This document shows, piece after piece, positions 1 through 6,537 of a stretch of DNA of 13,069 nt (its first letter is position 1; the number at the start of each line of letters is the position of its first letter). Position numbers and translations under genes: made by a program. The stretch spans positions 1-13,069 of the forward strand of contig CAJTYC010000070.1 of the NCBI GenBank assembly GCA_910584185.1. Direction: 5' to 3'. The notes beneath the pieces were generated by a model. That model saw only the letters and a list, made by a program, of their open reading frames with translations. It did not search any database and was not told where the DNA came from. The stretch comes from an uncultured Muribaculaceae bacterium. Lineage in GTDB: Bacteria > Bacteroidota > Bacteroidia > Bacteroidales > Muribaculaceae.

Positions 1-42
1 CCGCCCCTGGGGGTACAAATTTTATGAAACGCGGCCTAAAAG

Positions 43-68
43 TGGGGTGTGCCGACCGGCACACCCCA
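43..68 (-). terminator. Rho-independent terminator of the LRR gene
   Basis: A perfect 11-bp stem (TGGGGTGTGCC at 43-53 with GGCACACCCCA at 58-68) closes on a 4-base loop, GACC. Read on the minus strand it lies about 70 bases past the stop codon of the LRR gene and is followed by a short T-run (CTTTTAGG). On the plus strand no T-run follows, so I assign it to the minus-strand gene. The first 42 bases of the window hold nothing else that I can support. Confidence 0.7.
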
Positions 69-136
69 AGGGTTCAGTTGAAAGCTTTATTTATAATCTG
101 TTTGGTTTTTTCTTTGTTTTCAGCTGAGCGAATGAT

Positions 137-1207
137 TTAGAAATTGGTCCAGTCGCTGTAGCCGATCACGTTGCGGAGCATCGGGTCCATCTCGGTGCGG
201 AGGTCAGTCAGCATCTCGTTGTTGGTCACGATCACGGTGGTCAGCATCGGGTCGTTGGTCACGTCGAGCGTGATGAGCTGATTGTTGGAGGCGTTGACTC
301 TCTGCAAGAAGTTGAGGTTGGAGAGTGTCAAGGTAACGAGGTCGTTCCACTCTACGTTGACAAAAGCAAGTGCCGGGGCATCACCCACCTCAAGAGAGGT
401 CAAGTCATTGTAAGGAGCCCAGATTTCGTTGATTGCCTTGCAGTTGTTGAATGCCAACGACACCATATGGTTGTCGCTTGCCAAGAGCGTTGTGAGCGAG
501 GGGAGGTTCTGCAGGTAGAGCTTCTGGATCTTATTGCCGGTAAGGTTGAGGTTGGATAGTTTCACCAAGCCGCCGAGTTCGATGTCAGTCAACTCGTTGT
601 AGCCGGCATAAAGGTTCTTAAGGCTCTGACATCCTACCACTTCGAGGCTCTTCAGCCTATTGCTCATGCAATTGAGGTTTTCAAGATTCACAGCGTTGGT
701 CACATCGAGTGCTTCCATCTGGTTGCCCGATATGTTGAGGTTCTTGAGAAATGGCATGGTGCCGAGTTCAATCTCCGCGATGCGGTTGCGGTTGAGACGG
801 AGTGTGTTGATCTGCGGACATCCTGTAGAGGTGAAGTCTGTGATACGGTTGCGCGACACATTTACTTCCAATAGTGCCGGGTTGTTGCTCACATTGACTG
901 TCGCAAGCTTATTGCCCGACACGTCAATCTTCTGGAGAGCTGAGAAGCCGGAGATATCAAGTGCGCCGGCGAGGTCTTTATCTTTCCAGTCGATTTCCGT
1001 GATATGGCCGTTCTCTACTTTCACACCCGGAATAGCCGCTAAGTTGTTGGCCTGGGCGCCGAGCTGCACGGCGTTGGTTGTGCCCTTGGCAGAAGTTTGG
1101 CTGAGGAATGTCTTAAGCACCTTGGCCTCATTCTTGTTGATGTTCTGTGCAAATGCGCTGCCGCCTAATGCTAAAACGGCTGCGAGCAATAATACAGTTC
1201 TTTTCAT
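137..1207 (-). CDS. Secreted leucine-rich-repeat protein (13 LRRs)
   Basis: This is a 356-residue exported protein made almost wholly of leucine-rich repeats. Residues 1-21 are a typical signal peptide (Lys-Arg, a hydrophobic core, then SAFAQ). There is no lipobox Cys, so signal peptidase I is likely. Residues 22-68 are a non-repeat cap. Thirteen repeats follow at 69-343, nearly all exactly 21 residues long, with the core LxxLxxxxNxLxxL; Asn at repeat position 9 occurs in 12 of 13. The last 13 residues form a short tail with no recognisable sorting domain or anchor, so the product is probably periplasmic or released. LRR solenoids usually bind proteins, and the partner cannot be told from sequence. 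Cys, Gly and Asn positions recur every third repeat (see findings). ATG start; monocistronic; its own terminator lies downstream. Confidence 0.9.
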   Translation of the reverse strand: MKRTVLLLAAVLALGGSAFAQNINKNEAKVLKTFLSQTSAKGTTNAVQLGAQANNLAAIPGVKVENGHITEIDWKDKDLAGALDISGFSALQKIDVSGNKLATVNVSNNPALLEVNVSRNRITDFTSTGCPQINTLRLNRNRIAEIELGTMPFLKNLNISGNQMEALDVTNAVNLENLNCMSNRLKSLEVVGCQSLKNLYAGYNELTDIELGGLVKLSNLNLTGNKIQKLYLQNLPSLTTLLASDNHMVSLAFNNCKAINEIWAPYNDLTSLEVGDAPALAFVNVEWNDLVTLTLSNLNFLQRVNASNNQLITLDVTNDPMLTTVIVTNNEMLTDLRTEMDPMLRNVIGYSDWTNF

Positions 1208-1231
1208 AACTCTGGTTTATTTAATGGTTCT

Positions 1232-1239
1232 CAAACTTA
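1232..1239 (-). promoter_or_regulatory. Candidate -7 element for the LRR gene
   Basis: Read on the minus strand, this is TAAGTTTG, an exact match to the Bacteroidetes -7 consensus TAnnTTTG. It sits 24 bases upstream of the ATG, which would give a leader of about 20 bases. I see no TTTG at the expected -33 distance, so the call rests on one element and its position. Confidence 0.4.
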
Positions 1240-1381
1240 ACCGGCTCGTTTTGTGTGTTTATTATAGGTGGAATTTCTTACACCGTTCGTGTGCCGGTTT
1301 GCTTTATAAACATTCCACAATAAAAATGGTTTGATGCAAATTGAAATTTTTTTTGTTTGACAAAGTGTTAAAATTTTTGTC

Positions 1382-1681
1382 ATGATTGAACAAAGTGCAA
1401 AACCATGTGTTGAAATTACAAAACAATATTACGCGCTTATGATTATTCCTATTATAAAAGCCCTCGCGGTTGTGCTCATCTTAGCGGTGATGATCCTGAT
1501 TTTGGTGTCAGTGAATCATTACATCGGCGGCAGTTTCAATTCGCAGCAAAGCGATGTGGACGAACTCCGCGATGACTTGGGCAGTTATGATGGAGTGATA
1601 ACCGACAAAAACGTGCTCAGCGAACTTGTAAAGGTGCGTGTGCGCCCGTTGATGAAAGCGCGTGGCAATAAAGAAGAATGA
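1382..1681 (+). CDS. Small single-pass inner-membrane protein, function unknown
   Basis: I do not recognise this 99-residue protein. From the first ATG (1382) it has a polar stretch of 19 residues, then one very hydrophobic segment at about residues 21-43 (rich in Ile, Leu, Val). A soluble, charged C-terminal half follows, with an acidic patch (DVDELRDD) and a basic end (VRVRPLMKARGNKEE). A second ATG at 1439 would give an 80-residue protein beginning directly with the membrane segment (MIIPIIKALAVVL). The A-rich stretch before 1439 suits Bacteroidetes initiation, so the shorter form is a real alternative. By charge distribution, the C-terminal domain could lie on either side of the membrane. 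It is divergent from the LRR gene and followed by two hairpins. It may be a small regulatory or scaffold membrane protein, but nothing shows this. Confidence 0.6.
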   Translation: MIEQSAKPCVEITKQYYALMIIPIIKALAVVLILAVMILILVSVNHYIGGSFNSQQSDVDELRDDLGSYDGVITDKNVLSELVKVRVRPLMKARGNKEE

Positions 1682-1682
1682 C

Positions 1683-1714
1683 AAGTCTGCATGTCAGATG
1701 AGACATGCAGGCTT
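1683..1714 (+). terminator. Hairpin just after the small membrane-protein gene
   Basis: AAGTCTGCATGTC (1683-1695) pairs with GACATGCAGGCTT (1702-1714) around a 6-base loop, AGATGA. All pairs are Watson-Crick except one T-G. It starts directly after the stop codon (1679-1681). The following T-run is poor (CTTTCC), so it may act as a 3'-end stabiliser rather than as the main terminator. Confidence 0.55.
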
Positions 1715-1752
1715 TCCACATATGTTATACTGGTTCTCATAACTATAATGCC

Positions 1753-1798
1753 GGGAGCCGTGTCTACTCAGTGAGGCGCGGTTCCCATTCTTTTATTA
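1753..1798 (+). terminator. Second hairpin with T-rich tail
   Basis: GGGAGCCG (1753-1760) pairs with CGGTTCCC (1779-1786), with one G-T wobble. The stem can extend inward by about five further pairs, two of them wobble. It is followed by ATTCTTTTATTAT, a plausible termination tract. This is the better terminator candidate for the 1382-1681 gene. The remaining bases to 1942 form the AT-rich upstream region of the next gene. Confidence 0.5.
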
Positions 1799-1909
1799 TA
1801 TCGGCATGCTTCAGGCGCATATAATTTAATTTCAGGTGGTTATGGAATTTGTTGATAGAAACATTATTTTTCCACTTTATATGTGAAACTTTTTTGGCAG
1901 GAGCATTGT

Positions 1910-1918
1910 TAATATTTG
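1910..1918 (+). promoter_or_regulatory. Weak candidate -7 element for the outer-membrane protein gene
   Basis: TAATATTTG resembles TAnnTTTG with one extra base between the two parts. It lies 25 bases upstream of the ATG at 1943. A TTTG occurs at 1893-1896 but is too close for the usual 19-20 base spacing. A second near-match, TAAAATTTG at 1928-1936, is too close to the start codon to leave a leader. Confidence 0.25.
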
Positions 1919-1942
1919 TGAAAGGTTTAAAATTTGTTTAAT

Positions 1943-2476
1943 ATGAAAAAGTTATTCTTATCATTAATCGCAGTAGTTGCGGCTGTAGTCTTTGCAGTTC
2001 CTGCTCAGGCTCAGAAAGTTGGCATTTACGCCACTTATGGAGGTTACACACAGATGGATGCCACCGACATGCACGATGATTGGGACGGTGTCAAGACTGC
2101 TTGGGGTGCAGTGAATGTAGGTCTGGATTTCAAGATCGGTTCTCGTTTCCGCCTCGGCCCTTCATACACTATCTCTTCTACCAGCACCAAGGGTGGAAAG
2201 TATGCGTCAGACATCTACTACCACGTGATTATGCTCAACGCGAAGTATGACTATTACCGCACAGGCATTTTCTCGCTCTACGCACACCTCGGTCTCGGCG
2301 CCGACATCAGCCACATGTGTCCCAAGTATGGCGACTCCTACAACAAGGGTTACTTCGCTTTTCAGGCTTCGCCCATCGGCATGCGCGCCCAGCTCGGCAA
2401 CGGCTTCAACTTCATGGCCGAACTCGGCTTCGGAGCACAGGGCCTCGTGCAGCTCGGTTTCGGCTACGACTTCTAA
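1943..2476 (+). CDS. Small outer-membrane beta-barrel protein
   Basis: This 177-residue protein has a clear signal peptide: MKKLF, then a hydrophobic core to about residue 19, with cleavage likely after AQA at residue 23. The mature part alternates polar and aromatic residues in short strands rich in Gly and Tyr (for example IYATYGGY, FRLGPSYTI, GYFAFQASPIGMRA). It ends in LGFGYDF. A terminal Phe after a final amphipathic strand is the usual BAM-recognition signature, so I place it in the outer membrane as a barrel of roughly eight strands, of the porin/OmpA-barrel-like superfamily. No specific ligand or pore function can be read. I chose the ATG at 1943; an in-frame TTG nine bases upstream adds only three residues before an obvious signal peptide. 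It stands alone, with a strong terminator just downstream. Confidence 0.85.
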   Translation: MKKLFLSLIAVVAAVVFAVPAQAQKVGIYATYGGYTQMDATDMHDDWDGVKTAWGAVNVGLDFKIGSRFRLGPSYTISSTSTKGGKYASDIYYHVIMLNAKYDYYRTGIFSLYAHLGLGADISHMCPKYGDSYNKGYFAFQASPIGMRAQLGNGFNFMAELGFGAQGLVQLGFGYDF

Positions 2477-2504
2477 AAGAAAACCAAAAGAAAACCCAAA
2501 ATTT

Positions 2505-2554
2505 AGACAAAGAAAAAAGTTTCGCACTTTTGGTGCGAAACTTTTTCTTTGTCT
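2505..2554. terminator. Strong bidirectional terminator between convergent genes
   Basis: A near-perfect inverted repeat. The core GTTTCGCAC (2519-2527) pairs with GTGCGAAAC (2533-2541) around a TTTTG loop. The flanking A-tract/T-tract arms extend pairing out to AGACAAAG / CTTTGTCT, with a single bulged A. The symmetric A and T tracts let it work on both strands, serving the barrel gene (plus) and sdaA (minus). Confidence 0.85.
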
Positions 2555-2588
2555 ATCAACAATCAACAATCAACAATCAACAATCAAC
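2555..2588. repeat. 7-base tandem repeat, about 4.9 copies
   Basis: Perfect tandem copies of ATCAACA (units at 2555, 2562, 2569 and 2576, plus six bases of a fifth at 2583). They directly abut the terminator hairpin and end seven bases before the sdaA stop codon at 2596. There is no start or reading frame in it. It looks like a simple-sequence tract that could vary in copy number. Confidence 0.9.
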
Positions 2589-2595
2589 TAAAAAA

Positions 2596-3810
2596 TCACT
2601 CCATCTGCCGGTAGTCCTTGGCCAGGCCGCCGGTGCCGGTTTCCTTGTAGAGTGAGGGGAGGTCGTGGCCGGTCTCCTTCATCACCTGCACGAGCTTGTC
2701 GAAGCTCACGCGATGCACGCCGTCGGTGAAACTTGCATATATGTTGGCATCTAAGGCGCGGGCCGCTGCATAGGCATTGCGCTCTATGCAGGGAATCTGC
2801 ACAAGCCCGCACACCGGGTCGCATGTCATGCCCAAGTGATGCTCAAGTCCCATCTCGGCGGCATACTCTATCTGCGCCGGACTGCCTCCAAACAGTTGGC
2901 TTGCAGCGGCAGCCGCCATAGCGCAAGCCACGCCGACTTCCCCCTGACAGCCCACGTCAGCCCCCGATATACTCGCGTTATGCTTCACGATATTGCCCAC
3001 AAGACCCGCTGTGGCCAAGGCATGAAGTATCTGTTCTTCCGGAAAATTACGGCTTTTCCACAGATGATAGAGCACACCCGGCACAACACCGCACGACCCG
3101 CATGTGGGGGCAGTGACGATAACTCCACCCGACGCATTCTCCTCACTTACTGCCAAAGCGTAGGCAAACACGAGTCCACGGCTTTTCAGATTGTCGCGGT
3201 AACCACCGGCTTTGACGTAATAGTTGAGAGCCTTGCGCTTCAGGTTGAGCGGACCCGGCAAACGTCCGTCGCGGTTTATGCCGCGCTCCACGGCAGCTTT
3301 CATCGCCTCCCATATCTCATGCAGGAAGTCATAAATATCCTTACCCTCACAATGCTCCACATACTCCCAATAGGTATGGCCTGTGCGCTCGCAATAGTTC
3401 ATGATCTCAGTCATGGAATTCATATTGTATATCTCGCCGCGACCTTCAGAATAATCCATGCCTTCATATTCCAGGGCACCTCCTCCCACCGAATATACTG
3501 TCCACTCCTCTTCAGGCATGCCGGCCGAGTTAAGCGCCGCAAATTTCATGCCGTTAGGATGATAGGGAAGGAATATATCCGGCTCCCACTTGATATTGAT
3601 TGGAACATCAGCCTCTGATAGAACGTCGGTTATGGCCACGTCGGTCATATGCCCCTTGCCTGTGGCTGCCAAGCTCCCATATAAGGTCACTTCAAAACCT
3701 TTCGCACCTTTGTTGCGGGCCATAAACATTTCTGCTGCCTTGCGAGGCCCCATGGTGTGACTTGAACTCGGGCCGGTGCCTATGCGATACAATTCCCTGA
3801 TTGATTTCAT
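2596..3810 (-). CDS. sdaA: L-serine ammonia-lyase (iron-sulfur L-serine dehydratase), single chain
   Basis: This enzyme converts L-serine to pyruvate and ammonia in the cytoplasm using a [4Fe-4S] cluster. The N-terminus carries the family signature GTGPSSSHTMGP (residues 11-22), which opens the beta domain. The catalytic alpha domain holds TAPTCGSCGVVPG (233-245), KHNASISGADVGCQGEVG (276-293) and GMTCDPVCGLVQIPC (327-341). Cys288, Cys330 and Cys341 have the same spacing (42 and 11) as the three cluster-binding Cys I recall for the Legionella enzyme. At 404 residues it is shorter than the roughly 455-residue proteobacterial form, mainly before the cluster domain. It has no Cys after 341, so the C-terminal Cys that caps the cluster in those enzymes is absent. 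It is the last gene of the minus-strand operon, 12 bases after the SpmAB-like gene. ATG start. Confidence 0.95.
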   Translation of the reverse strand: MKSIRELYRIGTGPSSSHTMGPRKAAEMFMARNKGAKGFEVTLYGSLAATGKGHMTDVAITDVLSEADVPINIKWEPDIFLPYHPNGMKFAALNSAGMPEEEWTVYSVGGGALEYEGMDYSEGRGEIYNMNSMTEIMNYCERTGHTYWEYVEHCEGKDIYDFLHEIWEAMKAAVERGINRDGRLPGPLNLKRKALNYYVKAGGYRDNLKSRGLVFAYALAVSEENASGGVIVTAPTCGSCGVVPGVLYHLWKSRNFPEEQILHALATAGLVGNIVKHNASISGADVGCQGEVGVACAMAAAAASQLFGGSPAQIEYAAEMGLEHHLGMTCDPVCGLVQIPCIERNAYAAARALDANIYASFTDGVHRVSFDKLVQVMKETGHDLPSLYKETGTGGLAKDYRQME

Positions 3811-3822
3811 ATTACCTTACTT

Positions 3823-5049
3823 TTAGAAAAACAGATATGCTATTGCCACTGCGGCTATGGCGCCGGTTATGTCGGCGAGCAATGCGTAGCCGGCTGCATA
3901 GCGGGTCTTGCTCACACCCACTGAGCCGAAGTAGACAGCGAGGATATAGAATGTGGTGTCGGTGCTTCCGCGCACCAAGGCAGCTAATTTGCTTACGAAT
4001 GCGTCCGGTCCGCTTGCCTTCATCACATCGAGCATCATGGCGCAGCTGCCGCTGCCGCTCAATGGCTTCATTAGCATAGTGGGCAATGCGCCGACCCATT
4101 GTGTGTCAAAGCCCATCCATGCTACCGTGCGCTCCACTCCCGAGGTGAATATGTCGAGTGCTCCCGATGCCCTGAACATCCCGATGGCAACCAATATCGC
4201 AACCAAGTATGGAATTATCATGACGGCTGTCTTGAAGCCCTCCTTGGCACCTTCGATAAACACGTCATAGACCCTCAGCTTCTTGCGTATGCCGGCCAAA
4301 AGAAAAGCGACAATCACGCAAAATAAAATGAAATTGGCCGCAAATGTGCTGTACACCTGCACCTTGTCGGCAGGTAACGAAGTGAAAAACCAAGTCACGG
4401 CCGCCACGAAGAGCGCGATGCCGAGCATCCAGGAGCAAACCACTTTGTCTACCTTGATATGCTGCTTGATGCAGAGTGCCCCAAGACCTACAAGTGTGGC
4501 GATGGCAGTGGCTATCAGTATAGGTATGAACACATCAGTCGGATTGGCTGCGCCTCCCTGCGCCCGATACATCATGATGCTGATAGGTATCAGGCAAAGT
4601 CCCGAACTGTTGAGCACCAAGAACATAATCATGGCGTCGGTGGCAGTGTCTTTCTGCTTGTTGAGCGACTGCATCTCCTGCATGGCGCGAAGACCCATCG
4701 GAGTGGCCGCATTGTCGAGGCCGAGCATATTGGCCGATATGTTCATGAAAATAGCACCCATGGCCGGATGCCCCTTCGGTATTCCGGGGAATAGACGCGA
4801 GAAGAACGGGCTGATGAGGCGACCGAAAAATTCAATCACACCGCCTCGTTCGCCTATCTTCATTATGCCCATCCAGAGTGTGAGCACGCCTGTCAGACCA
4901 AGCGACACCTCGAAAGCGAATGCCGCTTGGTCGAACGATGCGTTCATCACATCGCTCCACACCTGCAGGTTGCCCGTGCTCAGCGACACGAAAGCCGCCA
5001 TGACGAACGTCAGCAGGAAGAAAGCGATCCAGATCCAATTAAGAACCAT
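3823..5049 (-). CDS. Fused SpmA-SpmB-like nucleoside-recognition (Gate) membrane protein
   Basis: This 408-residue polytopic membrane protein is a fusion of two Gate-domain halves that are separate in Bacillus (spore maturation proteins A and B). The SpmA-like half (about 1-200) contains NISANMLGLDNAATPMGLRA (103-122) and NSSGLCLIPISIM (147-159). The SpmB-like half (about 225-408) contains KTAVMIIPYLVAI (273-285), KPLSGSGSC (328-336) and GSTDTTFYILAVYFGSVGVS (361-380). Hydrophobic segments run throughout, and the protein ends in one. The organism type does not sporulate, so the spore name is historical. The family is thought to be transporter-like, but no substrate is established to my knowledge. 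It sits between trpS (29 bases upstream) and sdaA (12 bases downstream), which hints at a solute linked to serine metabolism. ATG start at 5049. Confidence 0.88.
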   Translation of the reverse strand: MVLNWIWIAFFLLTFVMAAFVSLSTGNLQVWSDVMNASFDQAAFAFEVSLGLTGVLTLWMGIMKIGERGGVIEFFGRLISPFFSRLFPGIPKGHPAMGAIFMNISANMLGLDNAATPMGLRAMQEMQSLNKQKDTATDAMIMFLVLNSSGLCLIPISIMMYRAQGGAANPTDVFIPILIATAIATLVGLGALCIKQHIKVDKVVCSWMLGIALFVAAVTWFFTSLPADKVQVYSTFAANFILFCVIVAFLLAGIRKKLRVYDVFIEGAKEGFKTAVMIIPYLVAILVAIGMFRASGALDIFTSGVERTVAWMGFDTQWVGALPTMLMKPLSGSGSCAMMLDVMKASGPDAFVSKLAALVRGSTDTTFYILAVYFGSVGVSKTRYAAGYALLADITGAIAAVAIAYLFF

Positions 5050-5078
5050 CTAAGAAGTAATTGCTTGGAAATTCCTAC

Positions 5079-6212
5079 TTAGAAGTGCTTGATGCCCATA
5101 ATCTCGCGAACTTCGCGCAGGGTCTTAGCCGCAGCCTCGCGGGCACGCTCCTGACCCTGGCGCACCACACGGCTCAGATATTCATCGTTGTCGCGGATGT
5201 CGAGTATGCGATCGCGTATCGGCAATGTGGTCTTGAGTATATCTTCTGCGAGCTGCTTCTTCAGGTCTCCATATCGTATGCTACAATCGGCATAAGCATT
5301 CTTGAAGTGCTCGAGTGTGTCGGGAGTCGAAACAAGCTCCATGAGCGTGAAGAGATTCTTGATAGGTTCTGACACTTCCTGGTTCGGTGTCTTGGGACCT
5401 TCATCGGTCACGGCACGCATCACTTTCTTGCGCAATGTCTTCTCATCGTCTATCAGATATATGCAGTTGCCTTCGCTCTTGCCCATCTTGCCTGAGCCGT
5501 CAAGTCCGGGCACCTTCACGGCGTGTCCTCCGAAGTTGAAGTTGACCGGCTCGCCGAAGTAGTCAGTCTTGTAGAATGAGTTGAAACGGCGGGCGAAGCG
5601 GCGTGTCAGCTCCAAGTGCTGCTCCTGGTCTTTACCCACCGGCACAAAGTCAGCGTGGTGAATCAGTATGTCGACAGCCATAAGGGTGGGGTAGGTGAGC
5701 AGACCGGCGTTGACTCGCTGGTTGGTCTGGTTGCCTATTATCTGTTTCTCGATGCCTTCATCATCATTTTCATCTTCCACTGAACCCTCTTCACCGGCCG
5801 GCTTGCCTGAGGTGATGCCCAATGCCTTGCGGGCTTTGTCTTTAAATGATGCCGTGCGCATCAGCTCGCCTATGCCAACGTGCATGTTCATAAGCAGATA
5901 CATCTCCGAAATCTCCGGCACATCGCTCTGCACATATATGGTGTTCTTGTCAGGGTCGAGTCCGGCTGCAAGATATTCGGCAAGAATCTGCTTCACATTC
6001 TCATGCAGCATCTTGGGGTCGGGATGCGTGGTCAGCGCATGAAGGTCGGCCACAAAATAGCGGCAGTCGTAATCGTCCTGCATACGCACGAATTTGCTCA
6101 ACGCACCGTAATAATTGCCTAAGTGCAGGTTGCCGGTGGCCCGTATGCCACTCAATACTATCTTCTTACCGTCGCGTCCGCGAGGGTTGACTTCTTTAGT
6201 TTTTTCGCTCAT
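5079..6212 (-). CDS. trpS: Tryptophanyl-tRNA synthetase
   Basis: This class I synthetase charges tRNA-Trp. From the ATG at 6212 it is 377 residues. The Rossmann-fold signature appears as TGNLHLGNYYGAL (26-38), where HLGN stands for HIGH. The KMSKS loop appears as KMGKS (242-246) within GSGKMGKSEGN, so the second position of the SK pair region carries Gly instead of Ser. Between them lies a hydrophilic, acidic insert (about 136-155; EEGSVEDENDDEG) and the tryptophan-site region with YPTLMAVDIL and VGKDQEQHLELTR. The C-terminal helical part ends at IMGIKHF. An in-frame TTG five codons upstream (6227) is rejected because it would fall almost at the predicted transcription start. It is the first gene of the trpS, spmAB-like, sdaA operon. 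Confidence 0.95.
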   Translation of the reverse strand: MSEKTKEVNPRGRDGKKIVLSGIRATGNLHLGNYYGALSKFVRMQDDYDCRYFVADLHALTTHPDPKMLHENVKQILAEYLAAGLDPDKNTIYVQSDVPEISEMYLLMNMHVGIGELMRTASFKDKARKALGITSGKPAGEEGSVEDENDDEGIEKQIIGNQTNQRVNAGLLTYPTLMAVDILIHHADFVPVGKDQEQHLELTRRFARRFNSFYKTDYFGEPVNFNFGGHAVKVPGLDGSGKMGKSEGNCIYLIDDEKTLRKKVMRAVTDEGPKTPNQEVSEPIKNLFTLMELVSTPDTLEHFKNAYADCSIRYGDLKKQLAEDILKTTLPIRDRILDIRDNDEYLSRVVRQGQERAREAAAKTLREVREIMGIKHF

Positions 6213-6240
6213 AGTAGATTGTTTCAAACTTCCTAAAATG

Positions 6241-6248
6241 CAAATTTA
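6241..6248 (-). promoter_or_regulatory. -7 element of the trpS operon
   Basis: Read on the minus strand, this is TAAATTTG, an exact TAnnTTTG match. Transcription would begin near 6234, giving a leader of about 20 bases to the ATG at 6212. No clear TTTG is present at the -33 distance. This placement supports 6212 over the TTG at 6227 as the start of trpS. Confidence 0.6.
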
Positions 6249-6537
6249 CCAAAAAAAGTTTAAAGTTGTACACTGGTAAAATAAAGATTCCATTTTTTCC
6301 GCTCGTAAATGCAGATTTACTTTGTGTATCCCCCATATTCAGGCAATGCTGAGAGTCTATACGGGTACCCTTGAAGAAGTGCTAATCGTATAATTGTTAA
6401 TTAAAAGTTGCTAATATTTCAAAAAAAATGATTAAATTGCGTTAATTTTTGATGTTCGGCTCCTTGAACTGATGTGGTGCAGGGGAAGAACAGTTATTTC
6501 AAATTATGAATTATTAGTTTGAAACTTATTGATAATT
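6249..6537. other. Gene-free upstream region of the lipid operon
   Basis: This AT-rich spacer between the trpS promoter and the phosphatidyltransferase start contains no convincing gene. It has several imperfect -7 elements reading rightwards: TTACTTTG at 6317-6324, TAATTTTTG at 6443-6451 and TTAGTTTG at 6514-6521. Each has a single deviation from TAnnTTTG and none has a proper -33 partner. It also holds the dyad at 6305-6320 and an 8-bp palindrome, GGGTACCC, at 6363-6370. If the first element is used, the operon would have a leader of about 200 bases. Confidence 0.5.
6305..6320. promoter_or_regulatory. Perfect dyad, possible operator
   Basis: GTAAAT-GCAG-ATTTAC is a perfect 6+6 inverted repeat with a 4-base centre. 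Its right arm overlaps the candidate -7 element TTACTTTG (6317-6324), an arrangement expected of a repressor site. It is also short enough to be chance in AT-rich DNA. Confidence 0.3.

Noticed and set aside
24..140. Short plus-strand reading frame of 38 codons with a hydrophobic end
   Set aside because: It runs through the LRR terminator hairpin and overlaps the 3' end of the LRR gene; no promoter or family signal.
1361..1380. TTGACA/TTAAAAT-like boxes before the small membrane-protein gene
   Set aside because: The spacing is far too short for a sigma-70 promoter, and the TAnnTTTG match (TAAAATTTTTG) has three extra bases.
2555..2588. Possible CRISPR-like repeat
   Set aside because: The unit is only seven bases, with no spacers and no cas genes nearby.
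2836..3618. Long plus-strand reading frame opposite sdaA (260 codons)
   Set aside because: It is the antisense of a strongly conserved enzyme gene, with a composition not like a protein of this genome. Similar antisense frames lie opposite the LRR gene (660-1334), the SpmAB-like gene (4283-5053) and the phosphatidyltransferase (6628-7449).
6349..6375. CTGAGA followed by ACCCTTGAA, like part of a TPP riboswitch (THI box)
   Set aside because: The GGGG arm expected upstream is absent (CCCC is there instead), the CCTGATC and CCAGCG-AGGG parts are missing, and the downstream genes have no thiamine link. Best treated as chance; a covariance-model search would settle it.
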